A stretch of DNA of 64,000 bases from Kribbella pittospori (lineage in GTDB: Bacteria; Actinomycetota; Actinomycetes; Propionibacteriales; Kribbellaceae). The translations under genes were made by a program, and so were the position numbers. The stretch spans positions 186,001 through 250,000 of the forward strand of contig NZ_SJKB01000011.1 in NCBI RefSeq assembly GCF_004331465.1, given 5' to 3'. The notes under the pieces are model-generated. The model was not told the DNA's origin, searched no databases, and saw only the letters and a program-made list of their open reading frames with translations. Positions 49,251-57,615 of the stretch are shown in pieces (position 1 is the first letter of the stretch; each line of letters begins with the position of its first letter).

Positions 49251-50330
49251 TCAGAGGGTGCCGCGGGTCGAGGTCCGGACGACGAGCTCCGGGGTGAACG
49301 TGACCCGCTGGTGCTCGTGGTCCGGGTTCGACGACTCGTCCAGCAGCAGCTCGGCGGCGGTCCGGCCGAGGAGTTGCCGCGGCTGACGCACCGACGTCAG
49401 CGGTACGGCAGCCGCCTCGGCGAACTCGATGTCGTCGTACCCGACGATGGCTAGGTCCTCGGGCACGCGCAGGCCGAGACTCACGCACTGTTGCAGCAGG
49501 CCCAGCGCCAGCAGGTCGTTCGCGCAGAACGCGGCGGTCGGCCGGCGGGCTGCCGGGAGGCCGGCGAGTCGTTGCCCCGCGCCCCTTCCCTCGGCGACGG
49601 TGAGGGCACCGGTGGTGAGCTCGATCAGGTTCTCCGGGGGTTTCCCGGCCTTGCGCAGCGCGCGCCGGGCGCCGTCGCGCCGGTCGACGACCTGGCCGAT
49701 CGTGTTCGGGCCGCCGACGTACGCGATCCGCTCGTGGCCGAGTTCGAGCAGGTGGGCGATGGCGAGTTCGCCGCCGAGGATGTCGTTGACCGCGACCGAG
49801 CAGTGTTCGCCGTCGTCGATGTTGCGGTCCACCACGACGACCGGCGTACCGCGGGACGGGAGCTTGCGCAGACGGGAGGAGTTCTGGTCGATCGGGGTGA
49901 TCAGCACGCCCTGGACGCGTTGCTGCTCGAGCAGGTCGAGGTAGTCGGCCTCGCGGTCCGCGTCCTCGTTGCTGTTGCACAGGAAGACCGAGAGGCCGGC
50001 CGCCTGGGCCGCCTCCTCGACACCCTTGGCCACGTCGGTGAAGAACGGGTTGCCGGCGTCGAGCATCAGGTAGGCGAGGATCCGGCTGCTGCCCGCGCGC
50101 AGTTGCCGCGCCGACTCGTTGCGCACGAACCCCAGCGAGACCATCGCCGCCTCGACCTTGGCCCGGGTCAGCGGGCTGACCACCTCCGGCCGGTTCAGCA
50201 CATTCGACACGGTCCCCAGAGACACTCCGGCTGCCGCCGCAACCGCCTTCACCCCAGCGGTATGGCGCTTGGCGGCCTTCCGCCGCTTCCCGCCTCCTGA
50301 AGGCAAGGTTTCGGGCGCGCTCTCCGACAC
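49251..50330 (-). CDS. LacI-family regulator of the rhamnose operon
   Basis: 359 residues from GTG 50330; GGGAGG lies six bases upstream. The LacI HTH is displaced by a basic leader (GGGKRRKAAKRHTAG): VKAVAAAAGVSLGTVSNVLNRPE. The hinge helix VRNESARQLRAGSS and periplasmic-binding-protein-like core (AYLMLDAGNPFFTDVAKGVEEAA, VVVVDRNIDDGEHCSVAVND, AFCANDLLALGLLQQC) follow. It is divergent from the rhamnose genes with three TGAAAC-type sites between and very likely represses them until rhamnose or rhamnulose appears. Confidence 0.92.
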   Translation of the reverse strand: MSESAPETLPSGGGKRRKAAKRHTAGVKAVAAAAGVSLGTVSNVLNRPEVVSPLTRAKVEAAMVSLGFVRNESARQLRAGSSRILAYLMLDAGNPFFTDVAKGVEEAAQAAGLSVFLCNSNEDADREADYLDLLEQQRVQGVLITPIDQNSSRLRKLPSRGTPVVVVDRNIDDGEHCSVAVNDILGGELAIAHLLELGHERIAYVGGPNTIGQVVDRRDGARRALRKAGKPPENLIELTTGALTVAEGRGAGQRLAGLPAARRPTAAFCANDLLALGLLQQCVSLGLRVPEDLAIVGYDDIEFAEAAAVPLTSVRQPRQLLGRTAAELLLDESSNPDHEHQRVTFTPELVVRTSTRGTL

Positions 50331-50370
50331 GCGCGACCTCCCTGCGTCGTGGTCCTGGGATGGACCGGTT

Positions 50371-50382
50371 TGAAACGTCTTA
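50371..50382. promoter_or_regulatory. LacI-type operator, left site
   Basis: TGAAACGTCTTA lies 41 bases from the regulator start. It shares the TGAAAC half-site with 50515 and is the weakest dyad of the three; probably autoregulatory. Confidence 0.45.
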
Positions 50383-50514
50383 GCGGATGGAGCGTACCTG
50401 TTCGGGCCGCAGGATCCGCAGCATTCGTCCGGGTCCGGCCGCCGGAGGGCGGCCGAAAGGCGGGCGAGGTCTTGACGCCTCCAGCCGTGCACGCTTACGT
50501 TCATGCAATCGTCT

Positions 50515-50526
50515 TGAAACCTTTCA
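50515..50526. promoter_or_regulatory. LacI-type operator, central site
   Basis: TGAAACCTTTCA is an inverted repeat TGAAA-CC-TTTCA, close to the TGAAACGTTTCA type site of sugar-responsive LacI proteins. It stands 32 bases before the ATPase remnant. Confidence 0.65.
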
Positions 50527-50557
50527 GCAACTCCACTGCGCCGAGTTGGAGGTGACC

Positions 50558-50656
50558 ATGCCCGACGGCCGCCCGCTGCTCAGCGTGCGCGAGGTGTCGA
50601 AGTCCTTCGGCGCGGTCGCCGGCCTCTGGCTCGTTTCGAAACCATTCAACCTGTGA
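50558..50656 (+). pseudogene. Remnant of the rhamnose ABC transporter ATPase (first ~20 codons)
   Basis: A 32-codon frame with a perfect ribosome site GGAGGTGACC before its ATG. Residues 6-21 read PLLSVREVSKSFGAVA, exactly the beginning of an RbsA/RhaT-type sugar ATPase before Walker A; the frame then runs into unrelated GLWLVSKPFNL and stops. Walker A, signature and Walker B are absent. The natural rhamnose operons of related actinobacteria start with this ATPase, followed by permeases and a binding protein. A deletion from codon ~21 to just upstream of rhaM explains the structure. Confidence 0.7.
50637..50648. promoter_or_regulatory. LacI-type operator, right site
   Basis: CGAAACCATTCA, a degenerate copy of the TGAAAC-x-x-TTCA dyad, 19 bases before rhaM and inside the ATPase remnant's out-of-place tail. 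It may have been a second operator of the catabolic genes before the deletion. Confidence 0.45.
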
Positions 50657-50666
50657 GAGCCGCCTC

Positions 50667-50993
50667 ATGAATCGGTACTGCTTCTGTCTCCAGGTTCGGC
50701 CCGACCGGCTGGACGACTACGTCGAGCGCCACCGCAACGTCTGGCCGGACATGCAGGCCGCGCTGCGGGACTCCGGCTGGCACAACTACTCGCTCTTCCT
50801 CCGCGACGACGGCCTGCTGATCGGGTACGTCGAGTCCGAGGACCTGGAGGCGGCGCAGAAGGCGATGGCGGTGACCGAGGTGAACACCCGCTGGCAGGCC
50901 CAGATGACCGAATTCTTTACCGGCATAGACGGCCGGCCGCCGGACGAGTCGTTCGTGCTGCTGCCCGAGATCTTCCATCTACAAGAGGACTGA
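50667..50993 (+). CDS. rhaM: L-rhamnose mutarotase
   Basis: 108 residues; MNRYCFCLQVRPDRLDDYVERHRNVWPDMQAAL (cited in part) and WHNYSLFLRDDGLLIGYVE are the family signature, with catalytic His in RHRNVWP. It interconverts alpha- and beta-L-rhamnopyranose so the isomerase gets its substrate. First intact gene of the rhamnose operon; rhaI starts five bases later. Confidence 0.95.
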   Translation: MNRYCFCLQVRPDRLDDYVERHRNVWPDMQAALRDSGWHNYSLFLRDDGLLIGYVESEDLEAAQKAMAVTEVNTRWQAQMTEFFTGIDGRPPDESFVLLPEIFHLQED

Positions 50994-50997
50994 CACC

Positions 50998-52161
50998 ATG
51001 ACGACCGACGCTGTGAAGACCGCCCTCAGCCGCCAGGAGATCGAGCTGCCCTCATGGGCGTTCGGGAACTCCGGGACGCGGTTCAAGGTGTTCAGCCAGC
51101 CCGGTGTGCCGCGCTCGCCGGAGGAGAAGATCGCCGACGCCGCCGTGGTGCACAAGTACACCGGCGTCGCGCCGAGCGTCGCCCTGCACATCCCCTGGGA
51201 CAAGGTCGACGACTACGCCGCACTGGCGGCGTACGCGAAGGGGCAGGGCGTCCGGCTGGGTGCGATCAACAGCAACGTGTTCCAGGACGACGACTACAAG
51301 CTCGGCAGCGTCACCAACCCGGACCCGCGGGTACGGCGGAAGGCGACCGACCACCTGCTCGAGTGCGTCGACATCATGGACGCGACCGGGTCCCAGGACC
51401 TGAAGCTGTGGTTCTCCGACGGCACCAACTACCCGGGCCAGGACGACATCCAGGACCGGCAGGACCGGCTCGCGGCCGCGCTGAAGGAGGTGTACGACCG
51501 GCTCGGTGACGACCAGCGGATGCTGCTGGAGTACAAGCTGTTCGAACCGGCCTTCTACACCACCGACGTGCCGGACTGGGGTACGTCGTACGCGCACTGC
51601 CTGGAACTGGGACCGAAAGCAACGGTCTGCATCGACACCGGGCACCACGCGCCGGGGACCAACATCGAGTTCATCGTCGCGTTCCTGCTCCGGACCAAGA
51701 AGCTCGGCGCGTTCGACTTCAACAGCCGGTTCTACGCCGACGACGACCTGATGGTCGGCGCGGCCGACCCGTTCCAGCTGTTCCGGATCATGAACGAGAT
51801 CGTCCGCGGCGACGCGCTCGACCCGGACCGCGGGATCGCCTTCATGCTCGACCAGTGCCACAACATCGAGGTGAAGATCCCGGCCATCATCCGGTCGGTG
51901 ATGAACGTCCAGGAGGCGACCGCGAAGGCGCTGCTGGTCGACCGGGACGCGCTCCGCGCGGCCCAGGCCTCAGGTGACGTGCTGGAGGCGAACGCAGCGC
52001 TGATGGATGCCTACAACACCGACGTCCGGCCGATGCTCGCCGAACTGCGCGAGTCGCAGGGCCTGGACCCGAACCCGGTCGCGGCGTACCAGCGCAGCGG
52101 CTACTTCGAACAGATCGTGAAAGACCGAGCCGACGGCCAGCAGGCCGGATGGGGAGCCTGA
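50998..52161 (+). CDS. rhaI: L-rhamnose isomerase
   Basis: 387 residues, the length of the Pseudomonas-type isomerase, distinct from E. coli RhaA. TIM barrel with metal ligands in LEYKLFEPAFYTTD, VCIDTGHHAPGTNIE and AFDFNSRFYADDDLMVGAADP; MLDQCHNIEVKIPAIIRS is a C-terminal block. It turns L-rhamnose into L-rhamnulose using Mn(II) or Co(II). Ribosome site GAGGACTGACACC is within the rhaM end. Operon with rhaM and the aldolase/dehydrogenase (six bases downstream). Confidence 0.96.
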   Translation: MTTDAVKTALSRQEIELPSWAFGNSGTRFKVFSQPGVPRSPEEKIADAAVVHKYTGVAPSVALHIPWDKVDDYAALAAYAKGQGVRLGAINSNVFQDDDYKLGSVTNPDPRVRRKATDHLLECVDIMDATGSQDLKLWFSDGTNYPGQDDIQDRQDRLAAALKEVYDRLGDDQRMLLEYKLFEPAFYTTDVPDWGTSYAHCLELGPKATVCIDTGHHAPGTNIEFIVAFLLRTKKLGAFDFNSRFYADDDLMVGAADPFQLFRIMNEIVRGDALDPDRGIAFMLDQCHNIEVKIPAIIRSVMNVQEATAKALLVDRDALRAAQASGDVLEANAALMDAYNTDVRPMLAELRESQGLDPNPVAAYQRSGYFEQIVKDRADGQQAGWGA

Positions 52162-52167
52162 GTACAG

Positions 52168-54237
52168 ATGAGCAGTTCCAATTCCTCCCCCACCCCACCG
52201 CCCCGGTCAGGGACATCAGCCGAGCTCGTTGCGCGTAGCAACCGGCTGGGTGCCGATCCGCGCAACACCAACTACGCCGGCGGGAACACGTCGGCGAAGG
52301 GTACGGCGACCGACCCGGTCACGCAGCAGCCCGTCGACCTGCTCTGGGTGAAGGGGTCCGGCGGCGACCTCGGCACGCTGACCCAGGCCGGCCTCGCCGT
52401 ACTGCGGCTCGACCGGTTGAACTCGCTCGTCGACGTGTACCCGGGTGTCGACCGCGAGGACGAGATGGTCGCGGCGTTCGACTACTGCCTGCACGGCAAA
52501 GGTGGCGCTGCGCCGTCGATCGACACGGCGATGCACGGCCTGGTGGATTCGCCGCATGTCGACCATCTGCACCCGGACTCCGGGATCGCGCTGGCGACCG
52601 CGGCCGACGGCGAGAAGCTGACCGCGGAATGCTTCGGCGATCGGGTGGTGTGGGTGCCGTGGCGGCGGCCCGGGTTCCAGCTCGGTCTCGACATCGCGGC
52701 CGTCAAGCGGGAGAACCCGGAGGCGATCGGCTGCGTCCTCGGCGGCCACGGCATCACCGCGTGGGGGAACACCTCGGCCGAGTGCGAGGCCAACTCCCTG
52801 GAGATCATCCGTACAGCGGAGCGCTTCCTGGCCGAGCGTGGTGTGGACGAACCCTTCGGTGCAGTGGTGCCCGGCTTCGAGGCGTTGCCTTCCGAGGAAC
52901 GACGGTTGCGGGCAGCTGCCCTGGCGCCGGTGATCCGTGGCCTCGCGTCGACCGACAAGCCGCAGGTCGGGCACTTCACCGACTCCGAGGTGGTGCTCGA
53001 GTTCCTGTCCCGGGAGAAGCTGGCTCCGCTGGCGGCGCTCGGCACCTCGTGCCCCGACCACTTCCTCCGGACCAAGGTGCGCCCGTTGGTGCTGGACCTG
53101 CCTGCGTCGGCCTCGGTGGAAGAGGCAGTCGCGCGGCTGCAGGAACTGCATGTCGCCTATCGCGAGGAGTACGCCGCGTACTACAACCGGCATGCCGAGC
53201 CGGACAGCCCGGCGATGCGGGGTGCGGATCCGGCGATCGTGCTGGTCCCGGGGGTCGGCATGTTCAGCTTCGGCAAGGACAAGCAGACCGCTCGGGTCGC
53301 CGGCGAGTTCTACGTGAACGCGATCAACGTGATGCGTGGCGCCGAGGCGGTGTCGACGTACGCGCCGATCGACGAGCGGGAGAAGTTCCGGATCGAGTAC
53401 TGGGCGCTGGAGGAGGCCAAGCTGCAGCGGATGCCCAAGCCGAAGCCGCTGGCGACTCGAGTCGCCTTCGTCACCGGTGGTGGTTCCGGGATCGGCAAGG
53501 CGATCGCGCAGCGGCTGGCTGCGGAGGGCGCGTGTGTGGTGGTGGCCGACCTGGATCTGGCCGCGGCCGAAGCCGTGGCCAAGGAGATCGGGTCGTCCGA
53601 CGTCGCGGTTGCCGTCGGCGCTGACGTGTCGTCGGCCGAGGCGGTCGAGGAGGCGCTGCGTGCGGCCGTGCTGGCCTTCGGCGGCGTCGATCTGATTGTC
53701 AACAATGCCGGATTGTCCATCTCCAAGTCGTTGCTGGAGACGACGGAGAAGGACTGGGACCTGCAGCACGACGTGATGGCGAAGGGATCGTTCCTGGTCT
53801 CGCGCGCCGCGGCGAAGGTCCTGATCGACCAGGGTCTCGGCGGCGACATCGTCTACATCTCCAGCAAGAACGCGGTCTTCGCCGGACCGAACAACGTCGC
53901 GTACGGCGCGGCCAAGGCCGACCAGGCCCACCAGGTCCGGCTGCTCGCCGCGGAGCTCGGTGAGTACGGCATCCGCGTCAACGGTGTGAACCCGGACGGC
54001 GTCGTCCGTGGATCCGGCATCTTCGCCAAGGGCTGGGGTGCACAGCGGGCCGCGGTGTACGGCGTACCCGAGTCGGAGCTGGGCGCGTACTACGCGCAGC
54101 GGACGCTGCTGAAGCGCGAGGTGCTGCCGGAGAACGTCGCGGCTGCGGTCTTCGCGCTGACCGGTGGGGACCTGACCCACACGACCGGTCTGCATGTTCC
54201 TGTCGATGCCGGCGTCGCTGCGGCGTTCCTACGTTAG
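52168..54237 (+). CDS. rhaEW: Bifunctional rhamnulose-1-phosphate aldolase / lactaldehyde dehydrogenase
   Basis: 689 residues in two domains. Residues 1-~425 form a class II aldolase: NTNYAGGNTSAKGTA, LWVKGSGGDLGTL and the zinc ligands in HVDHLHPDSGIAL and GGHGITAWG. Residues ~430-689 form a classical SDR: FVTGGGSGIGKAIAQRL, IVNNAGLSISKSLL, YGAAKADQAHQVRL (Tyr-x-x-x-Lys). The pair splits rhamnulose 1-phosphate into DHAP and L-lactaldehyde and then oxidises the latter to lactate. Fusion is normal for this family. ATG 52168 lies six bases after rhaI. Confidence 0.95.
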   Translation: MSSSNSSPTPPPRSGTSAELVARSNRLGADPRNTNYAGGNTSAKGTATDPVTQQPVDLLWVKGSGGDLGTLTQAGLAVLRLDRLNSLVDVYPGVDREDEMVAAFDYCLHGKGGAAPSIDTAMHGLVDSPHVDHLHPDSGIALATAADGEKLTAECFGDRVVWVPWRRPGFQLGLDIAAVKRENPEAIGCVLGGHGITAWGNTSAECEANSLEIIRTAERFLAERGVDEPFGAVVPGFEALPSEERRLRAAALAPVIRGLASTDKPQVGHFTDSEVVLEFLSREKLAPLAALGTSCPDHFLRTKVRPLVLDLPASASVEEAVARLQELHVAYREEYAAYYNRHAEPDSPAMRGADPAIVLVPGVGMFSFGKDKQTARVAGEFYVNAINVMRGAEAVSTYAPIDEREKFRIEYWALEEAKLQRMPKPKPLATRVAFVTGGGSGIGKAIAQRLAAEGACVVVADLDLAAAEAVAKEIGSSDVAVAVGADVSSAEAVEEALRAAVLAFGGVDLIVNNAGLSISKSLLETTEKDWDLQHDVMAKGSFLVSRAAAKVLIDQGLGGDIVYISSKNAVFAGPNNVAYGAAKADQAHQVRLLAAELGEYGIRVNGVNPDGVVRGSGIFAKGWGAQRAAVYGVPESELGAYYAQRTLLKREVLPENVAAAVFALTGGDLTHTTGLHVPVDAGVAAAFLR

Positions 54238-54252
54238 TTCGGGGAGATTGCT

Positions 54253-55713
54253 ATGTGGACCACTGACCCGAGCCGGTCTGTCGACGGCAACGGAGTACTG
54301 CCGTGGGTCGAGCCGCGCAAGACCCGGATCGGACTGGTGGCCGGTGGGCTCGGCGCCTACTGGCCGCAGTTCCCCAACCTGCTGCCGCAGTTGCAGGCGT
54401 CCGCGCGGCGGGTGTCCGAGCGGTTCTCGGAGCTGGACTGCGAGGTGATCGATGTCGGGTTCATCTCCGACGCGCAGGAGGGCGCTGCGGCGGCCGAGAA
54501 GCTGCGGCTGGCGGACTGCGATCTGATTGTCGGCTTTCTGACGACGTACATGACCGCGTCGATGCTGGTCCCGGTCGCACAGCGGAGCGGGGCGCCGGTG
54601 CTGCTGCTGAACCTGCAGCCGACCGAGGCGATGGACCACGCGACGTTCGACACCGGGGCGTGGCTCGCGTACTGCGGTGCGTGTCCGCTGCCGGAGATGG
54701 CGAACGCGTTCGAGCGGTGTGGGGTCGACTTCCGGTCGGTGTCCGGGTACCTGGAGGACGAGCGTGCGTGGGCTCGGATCAACAGGTGGATCCTGGCAGC
54801 CGGCGTACGCGCAGCCTTCCGGCACGGACGGCACGGCCTGCTTGGGCACCTGTACCCGGGGATGATGGACGTGATCACCGACCCGACGCTGGTGTCCGCG
54901 CAGCTCGGCGGGCATGTCGAGATCCTGGAGATCGACGATCTGCGCGTCCGGGTCGAGAAGGTCAGTGCCGCGGAGACCGAGGAGCGGATGAAGGTCGCGC
55001 GGGAGATCTTCACGCTGGACGATTCGGTGGACGAGGACGACTTCCGGTGGGGTGCGACCGTCTCGGTCGCCCTCGATCGGCTGGTCGAGGACTTCTCCCT
55101 GACCTCGCTGGCCTATTACCACCGTGGACTCGACGGCGAGATGCACGAGCGGGTCGCGGCCGGGATGATCCTGGGTGCCTCGTTGCTGACGGCAAGAGGT
55201 GTGCCGGCGGCCGGTGAGTACGAGCTGCGTACGTCGCTGGCGATGCTGGTGATGGACAAGCTCGGTGCTGGTGGGTCGTTCACGGAACTGCAGGCGTTGA
55301 ACTTCAAGGACAATGTGGTCGAGATGGGCCACGACGGGCCGGCTCACTTGGCAATCTCTGCGCGGAAGCCGTTGCTGCGGGGCCTTGGGGTGTACCACGG
55401 CAAGCGGGGATGGGGCGTGTCGGTCGAGTTCGACGTGAAGCATGGGCCGGTGACTGCTTGTGGGCTGGGGCAGCGGCGGGACGGTACGTTCAAGTTGATC
55501 GCGTCCGAGGGGACCGTCGTACCTGGGCCGTTGCTGCAGATCGGGAACACGACGTCGCGGGTCGACTTCGGATGCGACCCGGGTGAGTGGACCGACGCAT
55601 GGTCGGCGTCCGGGGTCGCACACCACTGGGCGCTCGGGACCGGTCACAAGGCGAAGGACCTGGCCGCGGTCGCCGACCTCCTTCACCTCGACCTGACCGT
55701 CGTTTCCCCATGA
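54253..55713 (+). CDS. L-arabinose/L-fucose isomerase-family protein
   Basis: 486 residues. KTRIGLVAGGLGAYWPQFPNLLP is the N-terminal Rossmann-like domain of arabinose/fucose isomerases; FISDAQEGAAAAEKLRLADCDLIVGFLTTYMT and GHLYPGMMDVITDPT, GASLLTARGVPAAGEYELRTSLAML and the closing HHWALGTGHKAKDL follow. Glu and His in those blocks would bind the metal. Close relatives sit in rhamnose operons of actinobacteria, where the reaction is not established. It might act on a related 6-deoxy sugar or ketose. ATGA overlap with rhaB. Confidence 0.82.
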   Translation: MWTTDPSRSVDGNGVLPWVEPRKTRIGLVAGGLGAYWPQFPNLLPQLQASARRVSERFSELDCEVIDVGFISDAQEGAAAAEKLRLADCDLIVGFLTTYMTASMLVPVAQRSGAPVLLLNLQPTEAMDHATFDTGAWLAYCGACPLPEMANAFERCGVDFRSVSGYLEDERAWARINRWILAAGVRAAFRHGRHGLLGHLYPGMMDVITDPTLVSAQLGGHVEILEIDDLRVRVEKVSAAETEERMKVAREIFTLDDSVDEDDFRWGATVSVALDRLVEDFSLTSLAYYHRGLDGEMHERVAAGMILGASLLTARGVPAAGEYELRTSLAMLVMDKLGAGGSFTELQALNFKDNVVEMGHDGPAHLAISARKPLLRGLGVYHGKRGWGVSVEFDVKHGPVTACGLGQRRDGTFKLIASEGTVVPGPLLQIGNTTSRVDFGCDPGEWTDAWSASGVAHHWALGTGHKAKDLAAVADLLHLDLTVVSP

Positions 55714-57194
55714 AGCGAGTCGCAGCGGTGGATCTGGGCGCGTCCAGCGGCCGCGTTATGCTCGGCGTGGTCGGCTCCTCGCAGCTGGAGCTGACCGAGA
55801 TCAACCGCTTCTGGAACGGCCCGGTCGGCGTCGGCGGCACCCTGTACTGGGACGTCCTCCACCTCTACCGCTCCATGCTCGACGGCCTCCGCGCGGCCGG
55901 TCCCGTCGACGGCATAGGCATAGACTCCTGGGCCGTCGACTACGGCCTGCTCGACTCCTCAGGCCGCCTGCTCAGTAACCCGGTGCACTACCGAGACGCC
56001 CGCACAGACGGCGTAATCGACCAGGTCCTAGCTCGCGTCTCCGCCACCGAGCTGTACGAAATCACAGGCCTCCAGCAACTACCGTTCAACACCATCTACC
56101 AACTCGCCGCCGAGTCCGGCGGGGTCGGCTCGGCCGGGGTCTCCCCTTCCCTGCCCGCGCGCGCCGTAGGCGCGGGCGGGTTGCTGGGGCAGGCGGCGAC
56201 TCTGCTGATGATTCCGGACTTGTTGGGCTATTGGTTGACGGGGAGCATCGGGGCTGAGCGGACGAACGCCTCGACTACGCAGTTGTACGACGTACGGGCT
56301 CGGGCGTGGAGTGAAGTGTTGGCGGCGCGGGTTGGGGTGCCGTTGGGGTTGCTTCCGGAGTTGCGGGAGCCTGGGGATCTTGTTGGGACTGTGTGGCCCG
56401 AGACCGGGCTGGCAGCGGGTACGCCGGTTGTTGCGGTGGGGTCTCATGACACTGCTTCTTCGGTGGTGGCTGTGCCGGCGGGGGATGAGCGGTTCGCGTA
56501 CATCTCGTCGGGGACCTGGTCGTTGGTGGGGCTCGAGTTGGAGGAGCCGGTGCTGACGGACGAGGCGCGCGCGGCGAACTTCACCAACGAGGGTGGGGTC
56601 GACGGGCGGATCCGGTTCCTGCGCAACGTGATGGGGCTGTGGATCCTGCAGGAGTGCCAGCGGGTTTGGGAAGACGACGACCTCGAGGGACTGCTGCGGG
56701 ATGCGGCCGGCGCACCGGCGTTCGCCGTACTGATCGATCCGGACGCTCCGGAGTTCCTTGCTCCAGGCAACATGCCGGCCCGGATCGACGAACACTGCCG
56801 GGCGACCGGGCAGGAGCCGCCGCGTTCGCGCGCCGCCGCGGTCCGGTGTGTGCTGGAGAGTCTCGCGCTCGCCTACCGCCGTACGTTGCGGGAAGCGCAG
56901 ACGATCGCGGACCGGCCGGTCGACGTACTGCACGTCATCGGCGGCGGCTCGCAGAACGAGTTGCTCTGTCAGCTGACCGCTGACGCTTGTGGGTTGCCTG
57001 TGCTCGCCGGGCCGGTCGAGGCGTCGGCGCTGGGCAACGTTCTGGTTCAGGCTCGCGCACTGGGCGAGCCGTTGCCGGACCTGGGTGCGATGCGCGCCCT
57101 GGTCCGTTCCACCCATCGTCTGCGGCGCTACGAGCCGCAGGGAAAACCGGCCGACTGGGACGCCGCCGAGTCCCGGCTATTCGGAGCTAGGTGA
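55710..57194 (+). CDS. rhaB: L-rhamnulokinase
   Basis: 494 residues from ATG 55710. FGGY kinase marks: AVDLGASSGRVMLG (phosphate 1), GIDSWAVDYGLLD, PVHYRDARTDG, GSHDTASSVVAVPAG, YISSGTWSLVGLE (phosphate 2) and VIGGGSQNELLCQLTADACG (adenosine). It phosphorylates L-rhamnulose at C1. An extra low-complexity segment, SGGVGSAGVSPSLPARAVGA, sits between IYQLAAE and GGLLGQAATLLMIPD, encoded by a GC-rich palindrome, and third-position usage switches from C/A to G at that point. The residues needed for catalysis remain. Confidence 0.93.
   Translation: MKRVAAVDLGASSGRVMLGVVGSSQLELTEINRFWNGPVGVGGTLYWDVLHLYRSMLDGLRAAGPVDGIGIDSWAVDYGLLDSSGRLLSNPVHYRDARTDGVIDQVLARVSATELYEITGLQQLPFNTIYQLAAESGGVGSAGVSPSLPARAVGAGGLLGQAATLLMIPDLLGYWLTGSIGAERTNASTTQLYDVRARAWSEVLAARVGVPLGLLPELREPGDLVGTVWPETGLAAGTPVVAVGSHDTASSVVAVPAGDERFAYISSGTWSLVGLELEEPVLTDEARAANFTNEGGVDGRIRFLRNVMGLWILQECQRVWEDDDLEGLLRDAAGAPAFAVLIDPDAPEFLAPGNMPARIDEHCRATGQEPPRSRAAAVRCVLESLALAYRRTLREAQTIADRPVDVLHVIGGGSQNELLCQLTADACGLPVLAGPVEASALGNVLVQARALGEPLPDLGAMRALVRSTHRLRRYEPQGKPADWDAAESRLFGAR
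56118..56178 (+). repeat. GC-rich palindromic in-frame insertion within rhaB
   Basis: About 60 bases encode the extra segment of rhaB. The right part is a near-perfect dyad, CCCGCGCGCGCC GTA GGCGCGGGCGGG. Length is a multiple of three, so the frame is kept. It resembles a small mobile or REP-like repeat that settled in the gene; alignment with other rhamnulokinases would set exact limits. Confidence 0.45.
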
Positions 57195-57442
57195 TCCGTA
57201 TGACCGTCCTCCCTCAGGAACTCCGCCCTCTCACTCGCCGCGTGCCACCGCGCGAGATCAGTCACGACGACCTGCAACTCCTTCGCCTGCTCGCCACCGG
57301 CCTCCCGGTCGACTCCGTGGCGCGCCGGCTCGATCTGTCCGAACGAACGGTCCGCCGCCGTACTCGAACCGTCTGCGACCGGCTCGGCTTCGGCACCGCG
57401 ATCGAGGCGATCGTCTGGGCCGCTCGCCGCGGTCTGGTCTGA
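57191..57442 (+). CDS. LuxR-type HTH domain protein
   Basis: 83 residues from GTG 57191, which overlaps the rhaB stop as GTGA; ATG 57200 is the alternative. The HTH is SHDDLQLLRLLATGLPVDSVARRLDLSERTVRRRTRTVCDRLGFGT (shown in part), a C-terminal LuxR DNA-binding domain with no sensor domain. Coupled translation with rhaB suggests a regulator of sugar use or a helper of the LacI protein. It lacks the acidic phosphorylation domain of response regulators. Confidence 0.82.
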   Translation: MIRMTVLPQELRPLTRRVPPREISHDDLQLLRLLATGLPVDSVARRLDLSERTVRRRTRTVCDRLGFGTAIEAIVWAARRGLV

Positions 57443-57453
57443 GCTCGACCCGG

Positions 57454-57549
57454 ACCTGTGCCACTCACCAAGCACGCACGTTCTGCCCGCCTGACGCTCG
57501 GCTGCCCTCCCGGGTCGAGCGTTCGCGGCGCTTGGTGAGTGGCGCAGGT
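57454..57549. repeat. Long nested inverted repeat
   Basis: ACCTGTGCCACTCACCAAGC (57454-57473) and GCTTGGTGAGTGGCGCAGGT (57530-57549) pair at 19 of 20 positions; ACGCTCG (57494) and CGAGCGT (57516) nest inside. A 96-base cruciform or RNA hairpin between the LuxR-type gene and the membrane protein. Without a T-run it may end the rhamnose transcript or be a small mobile-type repeat. Confidence 0.6.
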
Positions 57550-57615
57550 CCGTCGCACGTTAGGCGCGGGAAGGTCGGGGTACCGGGGGTCCGAATATCG
57601 AGCCGAGGAGGAGCG

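Noticed and set aside
49251..50504. Longer LacI protein starting at 50504
   Set aside because: The extra 58 residues cover the divergent promoter with an operator; GTG 50330 has a proper ribosome site.
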